Assembly: GCA_028767165.1 (NCBI GenBank) | Contig: JARACJ010000005.1 | Coordinates: forward strand, 186,001-250,000 | Direction: 5' to 3' | Length of the DNA: 64,000 nt | From: Proteobacteria bacterium DTSAM18 | Lineage (GTDB): Bacteria > Myxococcota_A > UBA796 > GCA-2862545 | Shown: positions 17,868 through 27,067 of the stretch, one piece after another | Layout of the letters: each line of letters starts with the position of its first letter | Numbering within the stretch: the first letter of the stretch is position 1 | The notes under the pieces: model-generated | Told to the model about the DNA's origin: nothing | Databases searched by the model: none | Seen by the model: the letters and a program-made list of their open reading frames with translations, nothing else | Made by a program: the position numbers and the translations under genes

Positions 17868-18713
17868 CTACCACCGCGGCCGCCCCTCCTCGTCGGTAGG
17901 CGGACACCAGTAGTACGCCCCCGTCTGGGGCGTGGAGAACCGGAACACCCCGTCCCGCACGTGGTCCTCGAGCCCGGCCATCCGCCGCATCTGCACGCGG
18001 AACGGATAGCAGTCGGCCGCGAAGCAGCAGAAGTACAGGCCCGTCTTCCGCCCCTCCACCCAGGGCATCGAGCGCCGGAGCATGAACGCCTCCGGGTCGA
18101 AGCTCTCCTGGGCCGTGCGCTTGACGTGGGCCGACAGCGGCGCGTCCTCGAACTCCTCGTTGCTCTCCCGATCGCGACCGATGCAGTCGTTCTGCTCGCC
18201 GCCGCTCATGGCGTCGAAGGCCCCCATGTCGTGCTCCCACAGCTGCACGGCCATGACGCTGGAGCCGTCCTGCGCATAGGCCGTGGCTTCCGCCCTGGGC
18301 CCTGTGGGGTTCTCGGTGCCGTCCTCGTAGCCGCTGATGTCCCGGGCATGTTCCCGATCGACGAACGTGAAGCAGGGTACCTCCCGCACGACCGCGTCGC
18401 CGGGGGCGAGCACCTGGTCGAGCAGGCGGAGCTGGTGGAACACGTGGCCCGGGCTGTCCCCCTGGACACGGACGATGAGGTCCTCCTGGGTGGCCGGCAC
18501 GGAGATGTCCTCGGCCATCATGGAGGCGAACACCTCGAGCTGCTCGGGCACGAGGCCCAGTCGCCTCAGCAGCGGCATGCCGAGGCCGAGGATCCAGCCG
18601 TGTCGCATCGCCAGCTCCGCGATGCCCTCGGCGGTGCGGTCCCTCGCCAGTCGCAGCTCCACGAAGGTCGCGTGCGCCGGTGTCTCCTCGAGGATCGCCT
18701 CCTGCCTGCCCAT
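17868..18713 (-). CDS. DyP-type haem peroxidase
   Basis: 281 residues. The GYEDGTENP motif (about residue 128) is the GxxDG signature of dye-decolorizing peroxidases, with the Asp as acid-base residue. AHVKRTAQESF (about 198) supplies the proximal haem His, and RSMPW plus a GLYFCCFAADC segment complete the fold. No signal peptide, so cytoplasmic. The fold matches the compact YfeX-like DyPs, with length slightly below the usual 300. It would oxidise substrates with hydrogen peroxide; the physiological substrate is unknown. Start at ATG 18713, whose weakly purine-rich upstream (GGAACGG) is a modest ribosome site. The 268 bases to the next gene are AT-richer and include a CGGTACCCG / GGGTACCCG repeat pair at about 18800-18850. 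Confidence 0.88.
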   Translation of the reverse strand: MGRQEAILEETPAHATFVELRLARDRTAEGIAELAMRHGWILGLGMPLLRRLGLVPEQLEVFASMMAEDISVPATQEDLIVRVQGDSPGHVFHQLRLLDQVLAPGDAVVREVPCFTFVDREHARDISGYEDGTENPTGPRAEATAYAQDGSSVMAVQLWEHDMGAFDAMSGGEQNDCIGRDRESNEEFEDAPLSAHVKRTAQESFDPEAFMLRRSMPWVEGRKTGLYFCCFAADCYPFRVQMRRMAGLEDHVRDGVFRFSTPQTGAYYWCPPTDEEGRPRW

Positions 18714-18981
18714 CCGTTCCCTCCGTCATGCGCGAGCACGATGGTCCGATCCATCGGACCAGACGTCATGACGATGAAAATTTGCTTCATTCGGTACCCG
18801 CGTCGAGCCCCCTGGGACTGGATGCGTGTTTCCCCCTAGGTGGGTACCCGTAAGCGGATCATAGGCTTCCGATCGCATACTCCGCGGGTCTGGCAGTTCT
18901 CCCGAAAACTGGGTGACCAGAAAGTTTTCCGTCGAAAGTACCGCGTCGCGTCACCGAGAAATACGCGGAGGAGAAGACGCC

Positions 18982-20466
18982 ATGGAAGCCATGTCGACCA
19001 TCGAAGCACAGCGCGAATCCTACCTGGTCGGGCCATGCCTCGGAGAGGGTGGGTTCGGTACCGTGTACCGGGCGCAGCTTCGCGACGGCCAGGGGTTCGC
19101 CAAGGACATCGCACTCAAGATCTTCCATGCCGATCTCATGGGACGAAAGGGTCTCATCAAGCGGTTCCGCGACGAGGCTCGCATGCTCGGGCTGCTCCGC
19201 CACCCCCACATCGTGGGGGTCCACGGCATGACCCGCTTCGAAGGCACGTGGGCCGTCTGCATGGAGTACATCCACGGCGCGAACCTCGAGAGCATCCTCG
19301 ACCACGATGGTCCGCTGCCTCCTTCCATCGCCCTGCAGCTTGCGGAGGCCGCGTCCTCGGCCCTGATGTACGCCTGGAACTTCACCCCGGCCGGCGAGAC
19401 CGAGCCGCTGCACCTCACCCACCGCGACGTCAAGCCCTCCAACCTCATGATCGACGAGCACGGCTCCATCAAGCTGCTCGACTTCGGCGCGGCGTCCGCC
19501 GACTTCTCGTCCCGCGAGGCGAAGACCCGCATCGGGGGACCCACCGGCACCCTGGCCTACATGGCCCCTGAGCGCTGGCTCGGCCGCAAGGTGCCGAGCA
19601 CCGATCTGTACGCGCTCGCCACCACCCTGCTGCAGGCCCTCACCGGCTCCGCGCCTCCCCAGGCCGACACCTTCGACGTGTTCGACGCCTGGCGCACCCA
19701 GATGCTCCGCACCGTCGAGGCCCTCGGCCTGTCCGACGTGCACGCCCTGTGCGCCCGCGCCGTGGCCGACGCCGATGCGAAGCGCCCCACCCGGGAGGCA
19801 TTCCACGCGGAGCTCCGGCGCATCCGGCGCAACATGGCCTCCACCACCTCCATGGCCGAGTGGGCCGAACAGGTCGTCCACCCCATCCTGCGCACCCACG
19901 ATGCCCTGCCCCGCGAGGGCCTGTTCTCGGGCCGCACGATCACGAGCGCCAGCGACACGCTGCCCCACGGCGACACCCAGGACCACACCTCCATCGACAC
20001 CCTGAACCTGCCGAGCCCCGAGCTGTCCCTGGTCGACCCGAGCGCCACCCTCGACGGCGAGTTCCACGACGACGAGTTCCGCTCCTACCGTCCCCAGGCT
20101 CCCGTCTTCGCGTTCATGGCCCTGCTCGTGACCATCAGCACCGGTCTGTACGTGCTCGGGAGCAGCCGCATCGAGACCACGGCCGCCGAGCAGGGCCCCG
20201 TCGCCGAGGCCACCTCCGAGCAGTCCCTGCTCACCGTCTCCGGCAAGGCGAAGCACTACAAGATCACCGATGTGGCCGTTGGAAGGATGCACACCCTGAA
20301 GCGGGGCCAGCCCATCGCCCTGGAGCCGGGCACCTACGCCCTCACCGCCCTGTTCGACGAAGGAGGCCAGACCCACCAGCTCCTGGACCTCTCCGCGGGC
20401 ACCGACATCGACCTGCACTGCGAGCAGCCCGGTGTGCCCTGCAAGGTCGACGACCCTCGAGATTGA
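18982..20466 (+). CDS. Membrane-anchored Ser/Thr protein kinase
   Basis: The ATG at 18982 is preferred (GGAGGAG just upstream) over one at 18913. 494 residues. Hanks-type kinase domain at about 14-285: GEGGFGTVYRA glycine loop, ALKIF lysine, HRDVKPSNLM catalytic loop (RD type), LLDFGAA metal site and GTLAYMAPE. A disordered Ser/Thr/Asp-rich linker leads to a single membrane helix (VFAFMALLVTISTGLYVLG, about 372-390) and a 100-residue outer domain with beta-rich, PEGA-like character (PGTYALTALFDEGG). All catalytic residues are present. It lies 77 bases before an unknown 600-residue protein and may be co-transcribed. The substrate is unknown. Confidence 0.9.
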   Translation: MEAMSTIEAQRESYLVGPCLGEGGFGTVYRAQLRDGQGFAKDIALKIFHADLMGRKGLIKRFRDEARMLGLLRHPHIVGVHGMTRFEGTWAVCMEYIHGANLESILDHDGPLPPSIALQLAEAASSALMYAWNFTPAGETEPLHLTHRDVKPSNLMIDEHGSIKLLDFGAASADFSSREAKTRIGGPTGTLAYMAPERWLGRKVPSTDLYALATTLLQALTGSAPPQADTFDVFDAWRTQMLRTVEALGLSDVHALCARAVADADAKRPTREAFHAELRRIRRNMASTTSMAEWAEQVVHPILRTHDALPREGLFSGRTITSASDTLPHGDTQDHTSIDTLNLPSPELSLVDPSATLDGEFHDDEFRSYRPQAPVFAFMALLVTISTGLYVLGSSRIETTAAEQGPVAEATSEQSLLTVSGKAKHYKITDVAVGRMHTLKRGQPIALEPGTYALTALFDEGGQTHQLLDLSAGTDIDLHCEQPGVPCKVDDPRD

Positions 20467-20543
20467 CGAATCTCCGCAACCGATCTGGATCTCTGGTCAC
20501 CGCGTCGATACACACGGAGCACCTCCAAGACAGGATGTGAGCC

Positions 20544-22346
20544 ATGGACGCCGGCCGCCCTCAGCCCAAGCCCCTGATCGCCGTTCCCATCGAGCTTCCT
20601 CCCGCCGACCAGATGGCGCACCGGCCGATGATGCCCGCCGCCGAAGGCGAGAAGCGCAACCGCTACCACATCCCCAACCGCCTCGAGTCCGCGTCTCCCG
20701 TGGGCTATCGCCGCCGCCTCTCCATGAGCCGCGAAGAGGTCGAGCAGGTCCTGCCGCTGCTGAGCATGACCCGCCCCACCGCCTTCGCCCCCGGCGAGGC
20801 CGTCACCGAGCAGGAGCTGTTCGAGGAGTCCGCCCTCGGCGTGCTGTCCTCCCGCCAGTCCACCAACTTCCAGGGCTTCAAGCAGGTCACCCTCGGGCCC
20901 GAGGGCTCCGCGAAGGTCGCCGCGCTGCTCGGCGATGCCCGCCACCTCGACGGCCCGGTGCTCGAGGGCGCGTGCCACACCCACATCGTGTTCTGCCGCC
21001 CCTACCGCACCCCGTTCACCACGCTGCTCACCTTCATCGGCCACAAGACGGGCGCGAGCCTGGCCACCGTGCCCTGGCGCGCGGCGATGAAGAAGGCCGT
21101 CCATCGCGACGACATCCCCTCCATCGGCTACCTCGTCGACCTGCACGTCGGCATCCTCGCCGAGGCCATGGAGCGGGCGGCCGTGATCGCCTCGAACGGC
21201 ACCCGCCGGGCCAACGTGATCATGAAGCCCTTCAGCGACGCCCGGACCCGCCGCGACAACAAGGCCCTGCACAAGGCCCTGTGCGAGCTCGGTGGCATCT
21301 CCGCCCGCGACGCCATGGTCGACGGCTGGCGTGTCGCCCTGGTGTGCCAGGTGGGCCACGCCGTCGAGGGCGAGGCCCTCCCCCTGTCTCCCGAGCTGGC
21401 CCGCAAGTTCGGGGCCAACTGCCTCGCCTTCCGCTCCGAGCGCATCCAGCCCGGCGTCAACCAGGAGCCCAAGGCGCCGGCCGCCTACCAGTCCCGCCAG
21501 GAGATGGACTTCTCCGACGACTTCGTCGTCCAGTGCGGACGCGCCGGCTACAACGCCTTCACCCACTGGACCGGCACCGACCGCGACACCGCCAAGCACA
21601 TGGTGATGAACGAGCGGGTCGACGTGCTCACCCCCGGGGGCAAGGGCCGCCTGCGCGAGATCCGCGGCCACCTCGGCGCCGTCACCGACAAGGTCGTCGC
21701 CGGCATCCCCACCTGGGCCGATCTCCCGCTCGGCAAGGCGCTCTCCCGCAACGCCGCCCGCGGCAAGAAGGCCTTCGCCCTCGCCGGACAGCGCATCTAC
21801 ATCACGGGCCTGTCCAAGGCCGAGGTGGCCGCCGCCGACATGTCCTGGTGCCACGCCGTCCGCGCCGCCGGCGCCGCCGTGGCCCGTGCGAGCCTGTATG
21901 CCGAGCTGATGGGCGTGATGGACCTCCCCGAGGAGGCCGATCTGCTCGCCGGCGTCTGCATCATGGCCGGACCGGTCAACCAGAACGACATCGGCAAGCA
22001 GTTCTACGGCGAGGCCGACCTGCTCCACACGGCGTTCCCCAAGCGCGACCCCACGTCGCTGGTGGTGTGGACCCTCAAGGCCAAGACGGTCGCAGACCCC
22101 ATCGGCAACGAGCAGCAGCTCCTCGATCCCGCCCGCAAGGGAGCCCTCGTCGAGCTGCGGGCCGGCCCCCACGAGGTGTGCTTCATCCGCAACGGCGAGC
22201 TGCGGCCCCTGCGCCCCGAGGGCAACACCGAGCGCGCCTTCTCCGACCAGGCCAACTTCGCCCGGGCCTACGACGGCACGCCCATCGAAGGCAACGAGGG
22301 CCAGCCCTGGCCGTCCGGCAAGGCCGGCGCGAAGGTGTGGGGCTGA
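20544..22346 (+). CDS. Unrecognised 600-residue cytoplasmic protein downstream of a kinase
   Basis: ATG at 20544 with a modest AGGATGTGAG upstream. No signal peptide or membrane helix. I do not recognise the family. Visible features: a Pro-rich N-terminal 60 residues, two His/Cys-containing beta-like segments (GACHTHIVFCRPYRTPF, about 144-160; DMSWCHAVRAAG, about 431), and a region with FNDD-like acidic turns (DFSDDFVVQCGRAGYNAF). Repeated AVIAS/ANVIM and GKKAFALAGQRIYITG stretches suggest alternating alpha/beta structure. Codon use is like its neighbours. Its position 77 bases after the kinase gene suggests a substrate or partner, but this is inference. It ends 17 bases from the convergent 184-residue gene, with a hairpin shared between them. 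Confidence 0.8.
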   Translation: MDAGRPQPKPLIAVPIELPPADQMAHRPMMPAAEGEKRNRYHIPNRLESASPVGYRRRLSMSREEVEQVLPLLSMTRPTAFAPGEAVTEQELFEESALGVLSSRQSTNFQGFKQVTLGPEGSAKVAALLGDARHLDGPVLEGACHTHIVFCRPYRTPFTTLLTFIGHKTGASLATVPWRAAMKKAVHRDDIPSIGYLVDLHVGILAEAMERAAVIASNGTRRANVIMKPFSDARTRRDNKALHKALCELGGISARDAMVDGWRVALVCQVGHAVEGEALPLSPELARKFGANCLAFRSERIQPGVNQEPKAPAAYQSRQEMDFSDDFVVQCGRAGYNAFTHWTGTDRDTAKHMVMNERVDVLTPGGKGRLREIRGHLGAVTDKVVAGIPTWADLPLGKALSRNAARGKKAFALAGQRIYITGLSKAEVAAADMSWCHAVRAAGAAVARASLYAELMGVMDLPEEADLLAGVCIMAGPVNQNDIGKQFYGEADLLHTAFPKRDPTSLVVWTLKAKTVADPIGNEQQLLDPARKGALVELRAGPHEVCFIRNGELRPLRPEGNTERAFSDQANFARAYDGTPIEGNEGQPWPSGKAGAKVWG

Positions 22347-22353
22347 TCCTCCC

Positions 22354-22374
22354 CACACCCCCTCAGGGGTTGTG
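22354..22374. terminator. Shared hairpin between convergent genes
   Basis: CACA-CCCC and GGGG-T-TGTG form a stem with a one-base bulge, overlapping the stop codon of the minus-strand gene and lying 8 bases after the stop of the plus-strand gene. A bidirectional terminator is plausible. Confidence 0.45.
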
Positions 22375-22917
22375 ATCCTTGAAGTGCTTCTTCAGCTTGC
22401 CCGGCTCGCTGGCGAGGCCGTCGGTGTGCCCATGGCCGATGCGCATGCCCTTGGCGTTGTCGGACCGCTTGAGGCCCATCGAGCCGCCCTTGACCGAGCC
22501 ATCTTCGTTGTAGTGGCCGTGCAGCACGTAGTCGTCGCCCCACACGCCCTCGAGGGAGGTCTCGGCGCCGAAGTCATTGCCCGAGTCGTGGGAGGACTGG
22601 TAGGTGGCCCGGACATCGCCGCCACGGATGGCTCCGCTGGAGAAGAGGCCGTTCATGACGTCGCCCACTGCGGTCCGCTGCTGATCGTTGCGTGCCTTGG
22701 CGGCCTTCTTGCGCTGGTTGTTGCTCAGGCTCGTGTCGTTCATCCGCGCCGTGAGCGCTGGATCCGCGCTGTACTCGGCGTTGTTGATCTCTTCGTAGGC
22801 ATTGAGGCTCGACAGGAAGTCGCCGACGCCATCGAGGGGATCGACCAGGTGGTCCTCGGGGGTGACCTGGCTCTGCTTCTTGGCGGGTGACTTGGTGGTC
22901 GTCTTCGTGTTCGGCAT
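22363..22917 (-). CDS. Hypothetical basic/acidic protein with His-rich C-terminus
   Basis: 184 residues from ATG 22917 (GGGAG upstream, MPNTKTTTKSPAKK start). The open frame continues 20 codons upstream without a ribosome site. No signal peptide. A Lys/Thr-rich N-terminal 25 residues is followed by an acidic helix-rich part (EEINNAEYSADPALTARMND) with a Lys-rich turn (NNQRKKAAKARND), and the C-terminal 80 residues contain repeated Gly/His pairs (VLHGHYNEDGS, RIGHGHTDG). The C-terminal pattern recalls small effector or toxin-type domains of polymorphic systems, but no catalytic family could be named. The 129 bases upstream carry no gene. Confidence 0.7.
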   Translation of the reverse strand: MPNTKTTTKSPAKKQSQVTPEDHLVDPLDGVGDFLSSLNAYEEINNAEYSADPALTARMNDTSLSNNQRKKAAKARNDQQRTAVGDVMNGLFSSGAIRGGDVRATYQSSHDSGNDFGAETSLEGVWGDDYVLHGHYNEDGSVKGGSMGLKRSDNAKGMRIGHGHTDGLASEPGKLKKHFKDHNP

Positions 22918-23046
22918 GACAGCTCCCTGGCGCTGACGGACGCACGAGCATGCAGAACGCATGCGGTACCGGAACATACGTTCTTGGACCTATGCGATGA
23001 CGAGACATCCGGCACCATGAAACACGTGACCGCCGGAGCGCCGCTC

Positions 23047-23541
23047 TCAGCCGTGGTCGCCTTCTCCCATGCGCCCATCACACAGGCTCGCGGCCAGCTC
23101 CCGGGCCTCGTCCAACGAGATGTCGGCCGGTGCGTCGGGAGACTCCGGTACCAGCTCGCCGACCAGCTGGACCTCGCGGACGTGGGTCGCCGTGTCGTCC
23201 AGCAGCGACAAGCCGACCGGGCGGCTGCGCTGGCAGGCCACGAACAGGGTGTCCATGGCCGGGGCAGCTGTCCAGTTCCAGGGAAGGCGGCCGGTGGAGA
23301 ACCCGGAGATCCACCAGGTGTTCGCCCCCTCGTAGGCACCCGCCGTGAGGTCGAGACAGCCTTCATCGAAGGGCGAGGCTTCGCTGGGCCACGTGCAGGC
23401 CATCACCACCTCGGCCTGGGGGCCATCCATCCAGACCTTCATCTGGTGGCGATGGACCTCGAGGCCGGACGCGCAGGCGGCCAGCCACCCGGCGGTACAG
23501 GCGATGAACACGGTGACAGTGGCAGTTCGGTGCAGTCTCAT
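23047..23541 (-). CDS. Small lipoprotein of unknown function
   Basis: 164 residues from ATG 23541. The N-terminal basic residues, hydrophobic FIACTAGWLA and the Leu-Ala-Ala-Cys lipobox at about residue 24 mark a lipoprotein exported by Sec. The mature part has three further Cys and Trp-rich segments (WWISGFSTGRLPWNW) but matches no family I know. It is divergent from the metallopeptidase gene across 225 bases, which contain AT-rich tracts (about 23570-23630) suitable for promoters but no recognisable element. Confidence 0.7.
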   Translation of the reverse strand: MRLHRTATVTVFIACTAGWLAACASGLEVHRHQMKVWMDGPQAEVVMACTWPSEASPFDEGCLDLTAGAYEGANTWWISGFSTGRLPWNWTAAPAMDTLFVACQRSRPVGLSLLDDTATHVREVQLVGELVPESPDAPADISLDEARELAASLCDGRMGEGDHG

Positions 23542-23766
23542 GGATGCCTCGGAGTGCTCTCCCCTCCTACGTCCTTTCAACACACGACTTCTGGACAACT
23601 TCCACACATCTGCCTGACAAATGTCGCACAAGTCGTCGCTGCTTGTCTTGCCGTTCGGCCATCCACGGGGAACCACGTACCCTTCCGGGCGGTGCGGGGC
23701 ATTGCGCCTGAAGCGCATCGGAGGGGCCTCCGTTGAGACGTACAGCCCCCTGCCGGACGTCTGTTC

Positions 23767-24312
23767 ATGAAAGCCATCCTCCTCACGGGCCTGCTCGGCC
23801 TGACCCACGCGACGACCGCCGGGGCGACGTGCGTCCCCGTGCCCCACGCCGCGGAGGAGCAGGCGGCGCTCAACGCCTTCTGGAGCATGGACATCCGCCT
23901 GTGCCGACTTCCGAACGGCGCGAACAACGCCATCGCGGATCGGCTGTACGGCGTGATCTACGTGGACCAGGACTGGCTCGACTGGATCGCCATGCGCTAC
24001 GGCAGCTTCGCCGTCACGGGGATCCTCGCCCACGAGTGGGCCCACCTCGCCCAGGGGCCGGTGGGTGGCACGGCGTCGGAGCTGCAGGCGGACTGCCTCG
24101 CGGGGGTGTTCCTCCGGGCGATGGGCCTGCCCGAGGTCGCGGTGGAGCAATTCGCCCTCGTGAGCTGGGTGGAGGCCTCCGACGCCGAGTGGTCCATCGA
24201 CGGCCACGGCACCCGGGAGCTGCGCGTGGCGGCCATCACCCGGGGCTACTTCGGCTACACGGGGCAGCAGGGTCTCGATCTGGTGACCCTGTGTCCCCTG
24301 AGTGCCCGCTGA
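23767..24312 (+). CDS. Secreted neutral zinc metallopeptidase-like protein
   Basis: 181 residues with a signal peptide (MKAILLTGLLGLTHATTAGA). HEWAH (residues 89-93) is an HExxH zinc site, and ELQADC (105-110) supplies the third ligand Glu/Asp pattern seen in the YpfJ-type neutral zinc metallopeptidases, which carry an ELQADCxAG motif after HExxH. The protein is shorter than YpfJ and has four Cys that could form periplasmic disulfides. The substrate is unknown. The downstream gene starts 122 bases later. Confidence 0.8.
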   Translation: MKAILLTGLLGLTHATTAGATCVPVPHAAEEQAALNAFWSMDIRLCRLPNGANNAIADRLYGVIYVDQDWLDWIAMRYGSFAVTGILAHEWAHLAQGPVGGTASELQADCLAGVFLRAMGLPEVAVEQFALVSWVEASDAEWSIDGHGTRELRVAAITRGYFGYTGQQGLDLVTLCPLSAR

Positions 24313-24434
24313 CGACACCCGGCCGGTACCCGGTCACCGTGAACCTACGACCTCGTGACATTGTCACGCCATCCATCCGCTTCGACGCCGATTTCCTGTA
24401 GACGCGCTCCGACGACATGCACAAGGAGGACGTC

Positions 24435-25049
24435 ATGGTTCGCTTCTTCCCGATGGTTCTCGGCCTGCTGGCCACGCCGGCGCTCGCCGACACCACCATC
24501 ACCTTCCGGCAGCCCGGCAACGGCATGGAGGCCCCCCACGCGTTCGTGGACGGCACGAACGTCGGCACGGTGCGCCCCGGTCGCAAGGGACTCACCGTCC
24601 CGGCCACGCCGGGCACCCACGAGGTCCGCATCGCCCAGGACGTCGACGGGCGCATCGTCTGGTGCCACGGCACCGTCGATGTGCAGGCCGACGGCCGTGC
24701 CACCGTCTCCCTCGACCGGAAGAAGACCTCCGCGCTCACCTGCGTGGGCACCGCGACCAGTGCCGACGCGGCCTCCCCCAGCACCGTGGCCTTCGAGCTC
24801 ACCCGTGGACTCGATGTCTGGCTCGCCCTGGACGGGGACAACCCCACGCGGCTGCCGAGGCAGCGGTTCGTGCTCCACTTGAGCCCCGGCGACCACGACA
24901 TCGTGCTGTTCGAGGACGTCCAGGAGGATCTGGTGATCGCCCGGCAGTCCGTGGAGGTCCCCGCCGACGGCCCGCTCCGCGTGCGCTGCACCGTCGGCGG
25001 CTGTGAGGGCTTCGGTGACGGCCAAGGCGGGCAGACCGCGTCCCGCTGA
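24435..25049 (+). CDS. Secreted protein of unknown function
   Basis: The ATG at 24435 is chosen over an in-frame ATG at 24417 because AAGGAGG lies 5 bases before it. 204 residues with a signal peptide (RFFPMVLGLLATPALA). The mature part looks like two beta-sandwich PEGA-like units: FVDGTNVGTVRPG ... VPATPGTHEVRIA and LALDGDN ... LSPGDHDIVLFED, each ending in the PGxHxV turn typical of PEGA-type domains. Two or three Cys are present. A strong terminator follows 18 bases after the stop. The function is not known. Confidence 0.78.
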   Translation: MVRFFPMVLGLLATPALADTTITFRQPGNGMEAPHAFVDGTNVGTVRPGRKGLTVPATPGTHEVRIAQDVDGRIVWCHGTVDVQADGRATVSLDRKKTSALTCVGTATSADAASPSTVAFELTRGLDVWLALDGDNPTRLPRQRFVLHLSPGDHDIVLFEDVQEDLVIARQSVEVPADGPLRVRCTVGGCEGFGDGQGGQTASR

Positions 25050-25067
25050 TCGCCGGCCAGACACGTC

Positions 25068-25100
25068 AAACCCCCGTCCGGAGCGTCCGAGCGGGGGTTT
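25068..25100. terminator. Rho-independent terminator
   Basis: A 9-bp perfect stem AAACCCCCG / CGGGGGTTT with A- and T-runs on both sides, so it works in both directions. It lies between the convergent secreted protein and the desaturase. Confidence 0.85.
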
Positions 25101-25124
25101 CGTAGACTGGCGCGGGCGATGGCG

Positions 25125-26012
25125 TCAGGACGCCGCCCGCTCCTCGTGCTCGTATCGGGTGGTGAGCTGCACGAGGGTGTCGAACCAGCCGGTGCTCACG
25201 GTCTCCGGGAAGCTGCCCTTCATGGCCTCATAGGCCTCCGGCAGCTTGAACCAGGGGATGCCGGCGTACTTGTGGTGCAGGGCGTGGATGCCGTTGTTGT
25301 GGGTGAGCCAGTTGGTCAGCGGCGAGGTGACCGTGCGCGTGTCGCCCACGGGGATGTTGTAGTGGTCGGTGATCTCGGACCAGTACAGCCAGGCGGTGAA
25401 CCCGAAGACCATGGGAATGGCCCAGTACAGCACGAACAGGTGCAGGGCCCCGAAGGCGGCGAAGGCGGCAGGCACCAGCGTCCACCAGGCGAGCACGCCC
25501 CAGGCCTCACGGTCGCCCTTCAGGGTCTTCAGGGAGTCCGGCAGGATGTAGAAGGGCGCCAGGCCCAGCAGCGGGCGGCCGGCGTAGATCCACAGGGCCC
25601 GGCCGGTGCCCAGCGGGGGGTCCGGAAGCGTGGAGTCGGCGCTGCGCAGGCCGTACTTCACGTACTGCTCCCACAGGGGATCGATGTTCTGGCCCAGCAG
25701 GCGGTGGTGGGCCCGGTGCTCCGCACGGTAGCCGTTCATCGTGTACAGGAACGGCCAGGCCACGAGCGGTGCCACCCAGTCGTTGGCCTTCTTGTGGGCG
25801 AACAGCGTGTGGTGGCTGGCCTCGTGCAGCAGGGATTCGCCCAGGGCGAACATCTTCACGCTGATGAGGGCGAGCCACAGGGGGTACAGCCAGGGACTCG
25901 GGAACACGTGGGCCAGGGCGACCACGGCAGCGATCCACAGGTAGTCGCCCACGAGGACGACCACGCCGCGCCAGTTGCTGCGACCATAGAACTGCTTGGG
26001 GGAGACCTTCAT
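25125..26012 (-). CDS. Membrane fatty acid desaturase
   Basis: 295 residues with four to five hydrophobic helices. The three His boxes of membrane di-iron desaturases are intact: HEASHH (63-68), HRAHH (99-103) and HALHH (243-247), plus a supporting EITDHYN (213-219). Such enzymes insert a double bond in acyl chains or hydroxylate lipid or carotenoid substrates; the substrate cannot be told from sequence. The start at ATG 26012 is followed by an MKVSPKQFYG cytoplasmic N-terminus. It ends next to the bidirectional terminator at 25068-25100. Confidence 0.88.
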   Translation of the reverse strand: MKVSPKQFYGRSNWRGVVVLVGDYLWIAAVVALAHVFPSPWLYPLWLALISVKMFALGESLLHEASHHTLFAHKKANDWVAPLVAWPFLYTMNGYRAEHRAHHRLLGQNIDPLWEQYVKYGLRSADSTLPDPPLGTGRALWIYAGRPLLGLAPFYILPDSLKTLKGDREAWGVLAWWTLVPAAFAAFGALHLFVLYWAIPMVFGFTAWLYWSEITDHYNIPVGDTRTVTSPLTNWLTHNNGIHALHHKYAGIPWFKLPEAYEAMKGSFPETVSTGWFDTLVQLTTRYEHEERAAS

Positions 26013-26076
26013 CGGATTCCGGGGCGGGGGTTCGGGGAGGCCCGTCTATGGGGCGAACGCCGCCTTTCGCAAATCC

Positions 26077-26109
26077 GAAACGTCAGCTTCTTCCAAAGCG
26101 TGACGTTTC
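26077..26109 (-). terminator. Hairpin after the HDAC-like gene
   Basis: A 9-bp perfect inverted repeat GAAACGTCA / TGACGTTTC with a 15-base loop, 5 bases after the stop of the minus-strand deacetylase gene. Its distance from the desaturase start (65 bases) also allows an operator role for that gene. Confidence 0.5.
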
Positions 26110-26113
26110 CGGC

Positions 26114-27067
26114 CTACCGGGAGGCCATGATGTCCTGGTGGCACTCGGCGGCCTGCACGAACAGGTCCTCGAAGGCCTGCACGGTGGCCTCGATGGGCCG
26201 GCCATAGCCGCCTCCCATGAGGACGATGCAGGGCACGCCGAGGCGGCGGACCTCCTCGAAGACCATGTGGTTGCGGGCCTGCATGCCGTTGTGGCTCAGG
26301 GCGAGCTTGCCGAGCTTGTCCTGCTCGAGACCGTCGACGCCCGCCTGGAACAGGATGAGGTCGGGCCGGCAGGCCAGCGCCTTGGGCAGGGCGTCCTGCA
26401 GGGCCTGCAGGAAGGGGCCATCGGTGGTGCCGGCGGGGAGGGGCACGTCGAGGTCGGAGCGGACCTTGGTGAACGGGTAGTTGGCGCCGCAGTGCATCGA
26501 GAAGGTGAACACGGAGTCGTCGCCGGCGGTCATGGCGGCCGTGCCGTCGCCCTGGTGCACGTCGAGGTCGACCACGAGGACCTGCTTCACGCCGCGCTTC
26601 TGGGCGTGCCGGGCGCACAGGACCAGGTCGTTGAAGATGCAGTAGCCGCCCCCGCGATCGTGGAAGGCGTGGTGGGTGCCCCCGGCGAGGCTGGCGGCGA
26701 GCCCGCCGTGCTCGAGGACGAGCTCGGTGGCCTGCAGGGCGGCGCCGGACAGGGCGAGGGTGCGGTCGATGATGGCGTCGGTCCACGGGCGCAGGCCGAT
26801 GTGCATGATGGCCTTGCGGTCGAGGGTGCCGTCCATGAAGGCGTCGACGTAGGCGGGATCGTGGGCCCGCTTGAGTTCCTTGCGGGTGGCCCGGCGAGGG
26901 ATGCGGATGTCGACGAGGCCCGCGGCGGCGTGGGGCTCCATGGCCTCGGCCACCAGGCGGTAGCGCTCGCGGGGGAAGCGGGCGGAGGGGTCGATGCCGT
27001 CGGTGTAGACGGGGTCGTAGAAGAGGGGCATCGGGGGCAAGGACATCACCGGCGAAAGAGGCAGCAT
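26114..27067 (-). CDS. Histone deacetylase-like (class II/IV) amidohydrolase
   Basis: 317 residues from ATG 27067; ATGs at 27046 and 27031 are equally possible because none has a clear ribosome site. HDAC-superfamily marks: FYDP at the N-terminus, GGTHHAFHDRGGGYC with the catalytic His pair, VLVVDLDVHQGDGTA with zinc ligands Asp and His, FQAGVDGL with the third Asp, and a terminal GGGYG. It hydrolyses acyl-lysine or small acylated amines with zinc. Bacterial members act on acetylpolyamines or acetoin-related substrates. No partner gene is near, and 500 bases of repeats lie upstream. Confidence 0.87.
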   Translation of the reverse strand: MLPLSPVMSLPPMPLFYDPVYTDGIDPSARFPRERYRLVAEAMEPHAAAGLVDIRIPRRATRKELKRAHDPAYVDAFMDGTLDRKAIMHIGLRPWTDAIIDRTLALSGAALQATELVLEHGGLAASLAGGTHHAFHDRGGGYCIFNDLVLCARHAQKRGVKQVLVVDLDVHQGDGTAAMTAGDDSVFTFSMHCGANYPFTKVRSDLDVPLPAGTTDGPFLQALQDALPKALACRPDLILFQAGVDGLEQDKLGKLALSHNGMQARNHMVFEEVRRLGVPCIVLMGGGYGRPIEATVQAFEDLFVQAAECHQDIMASR

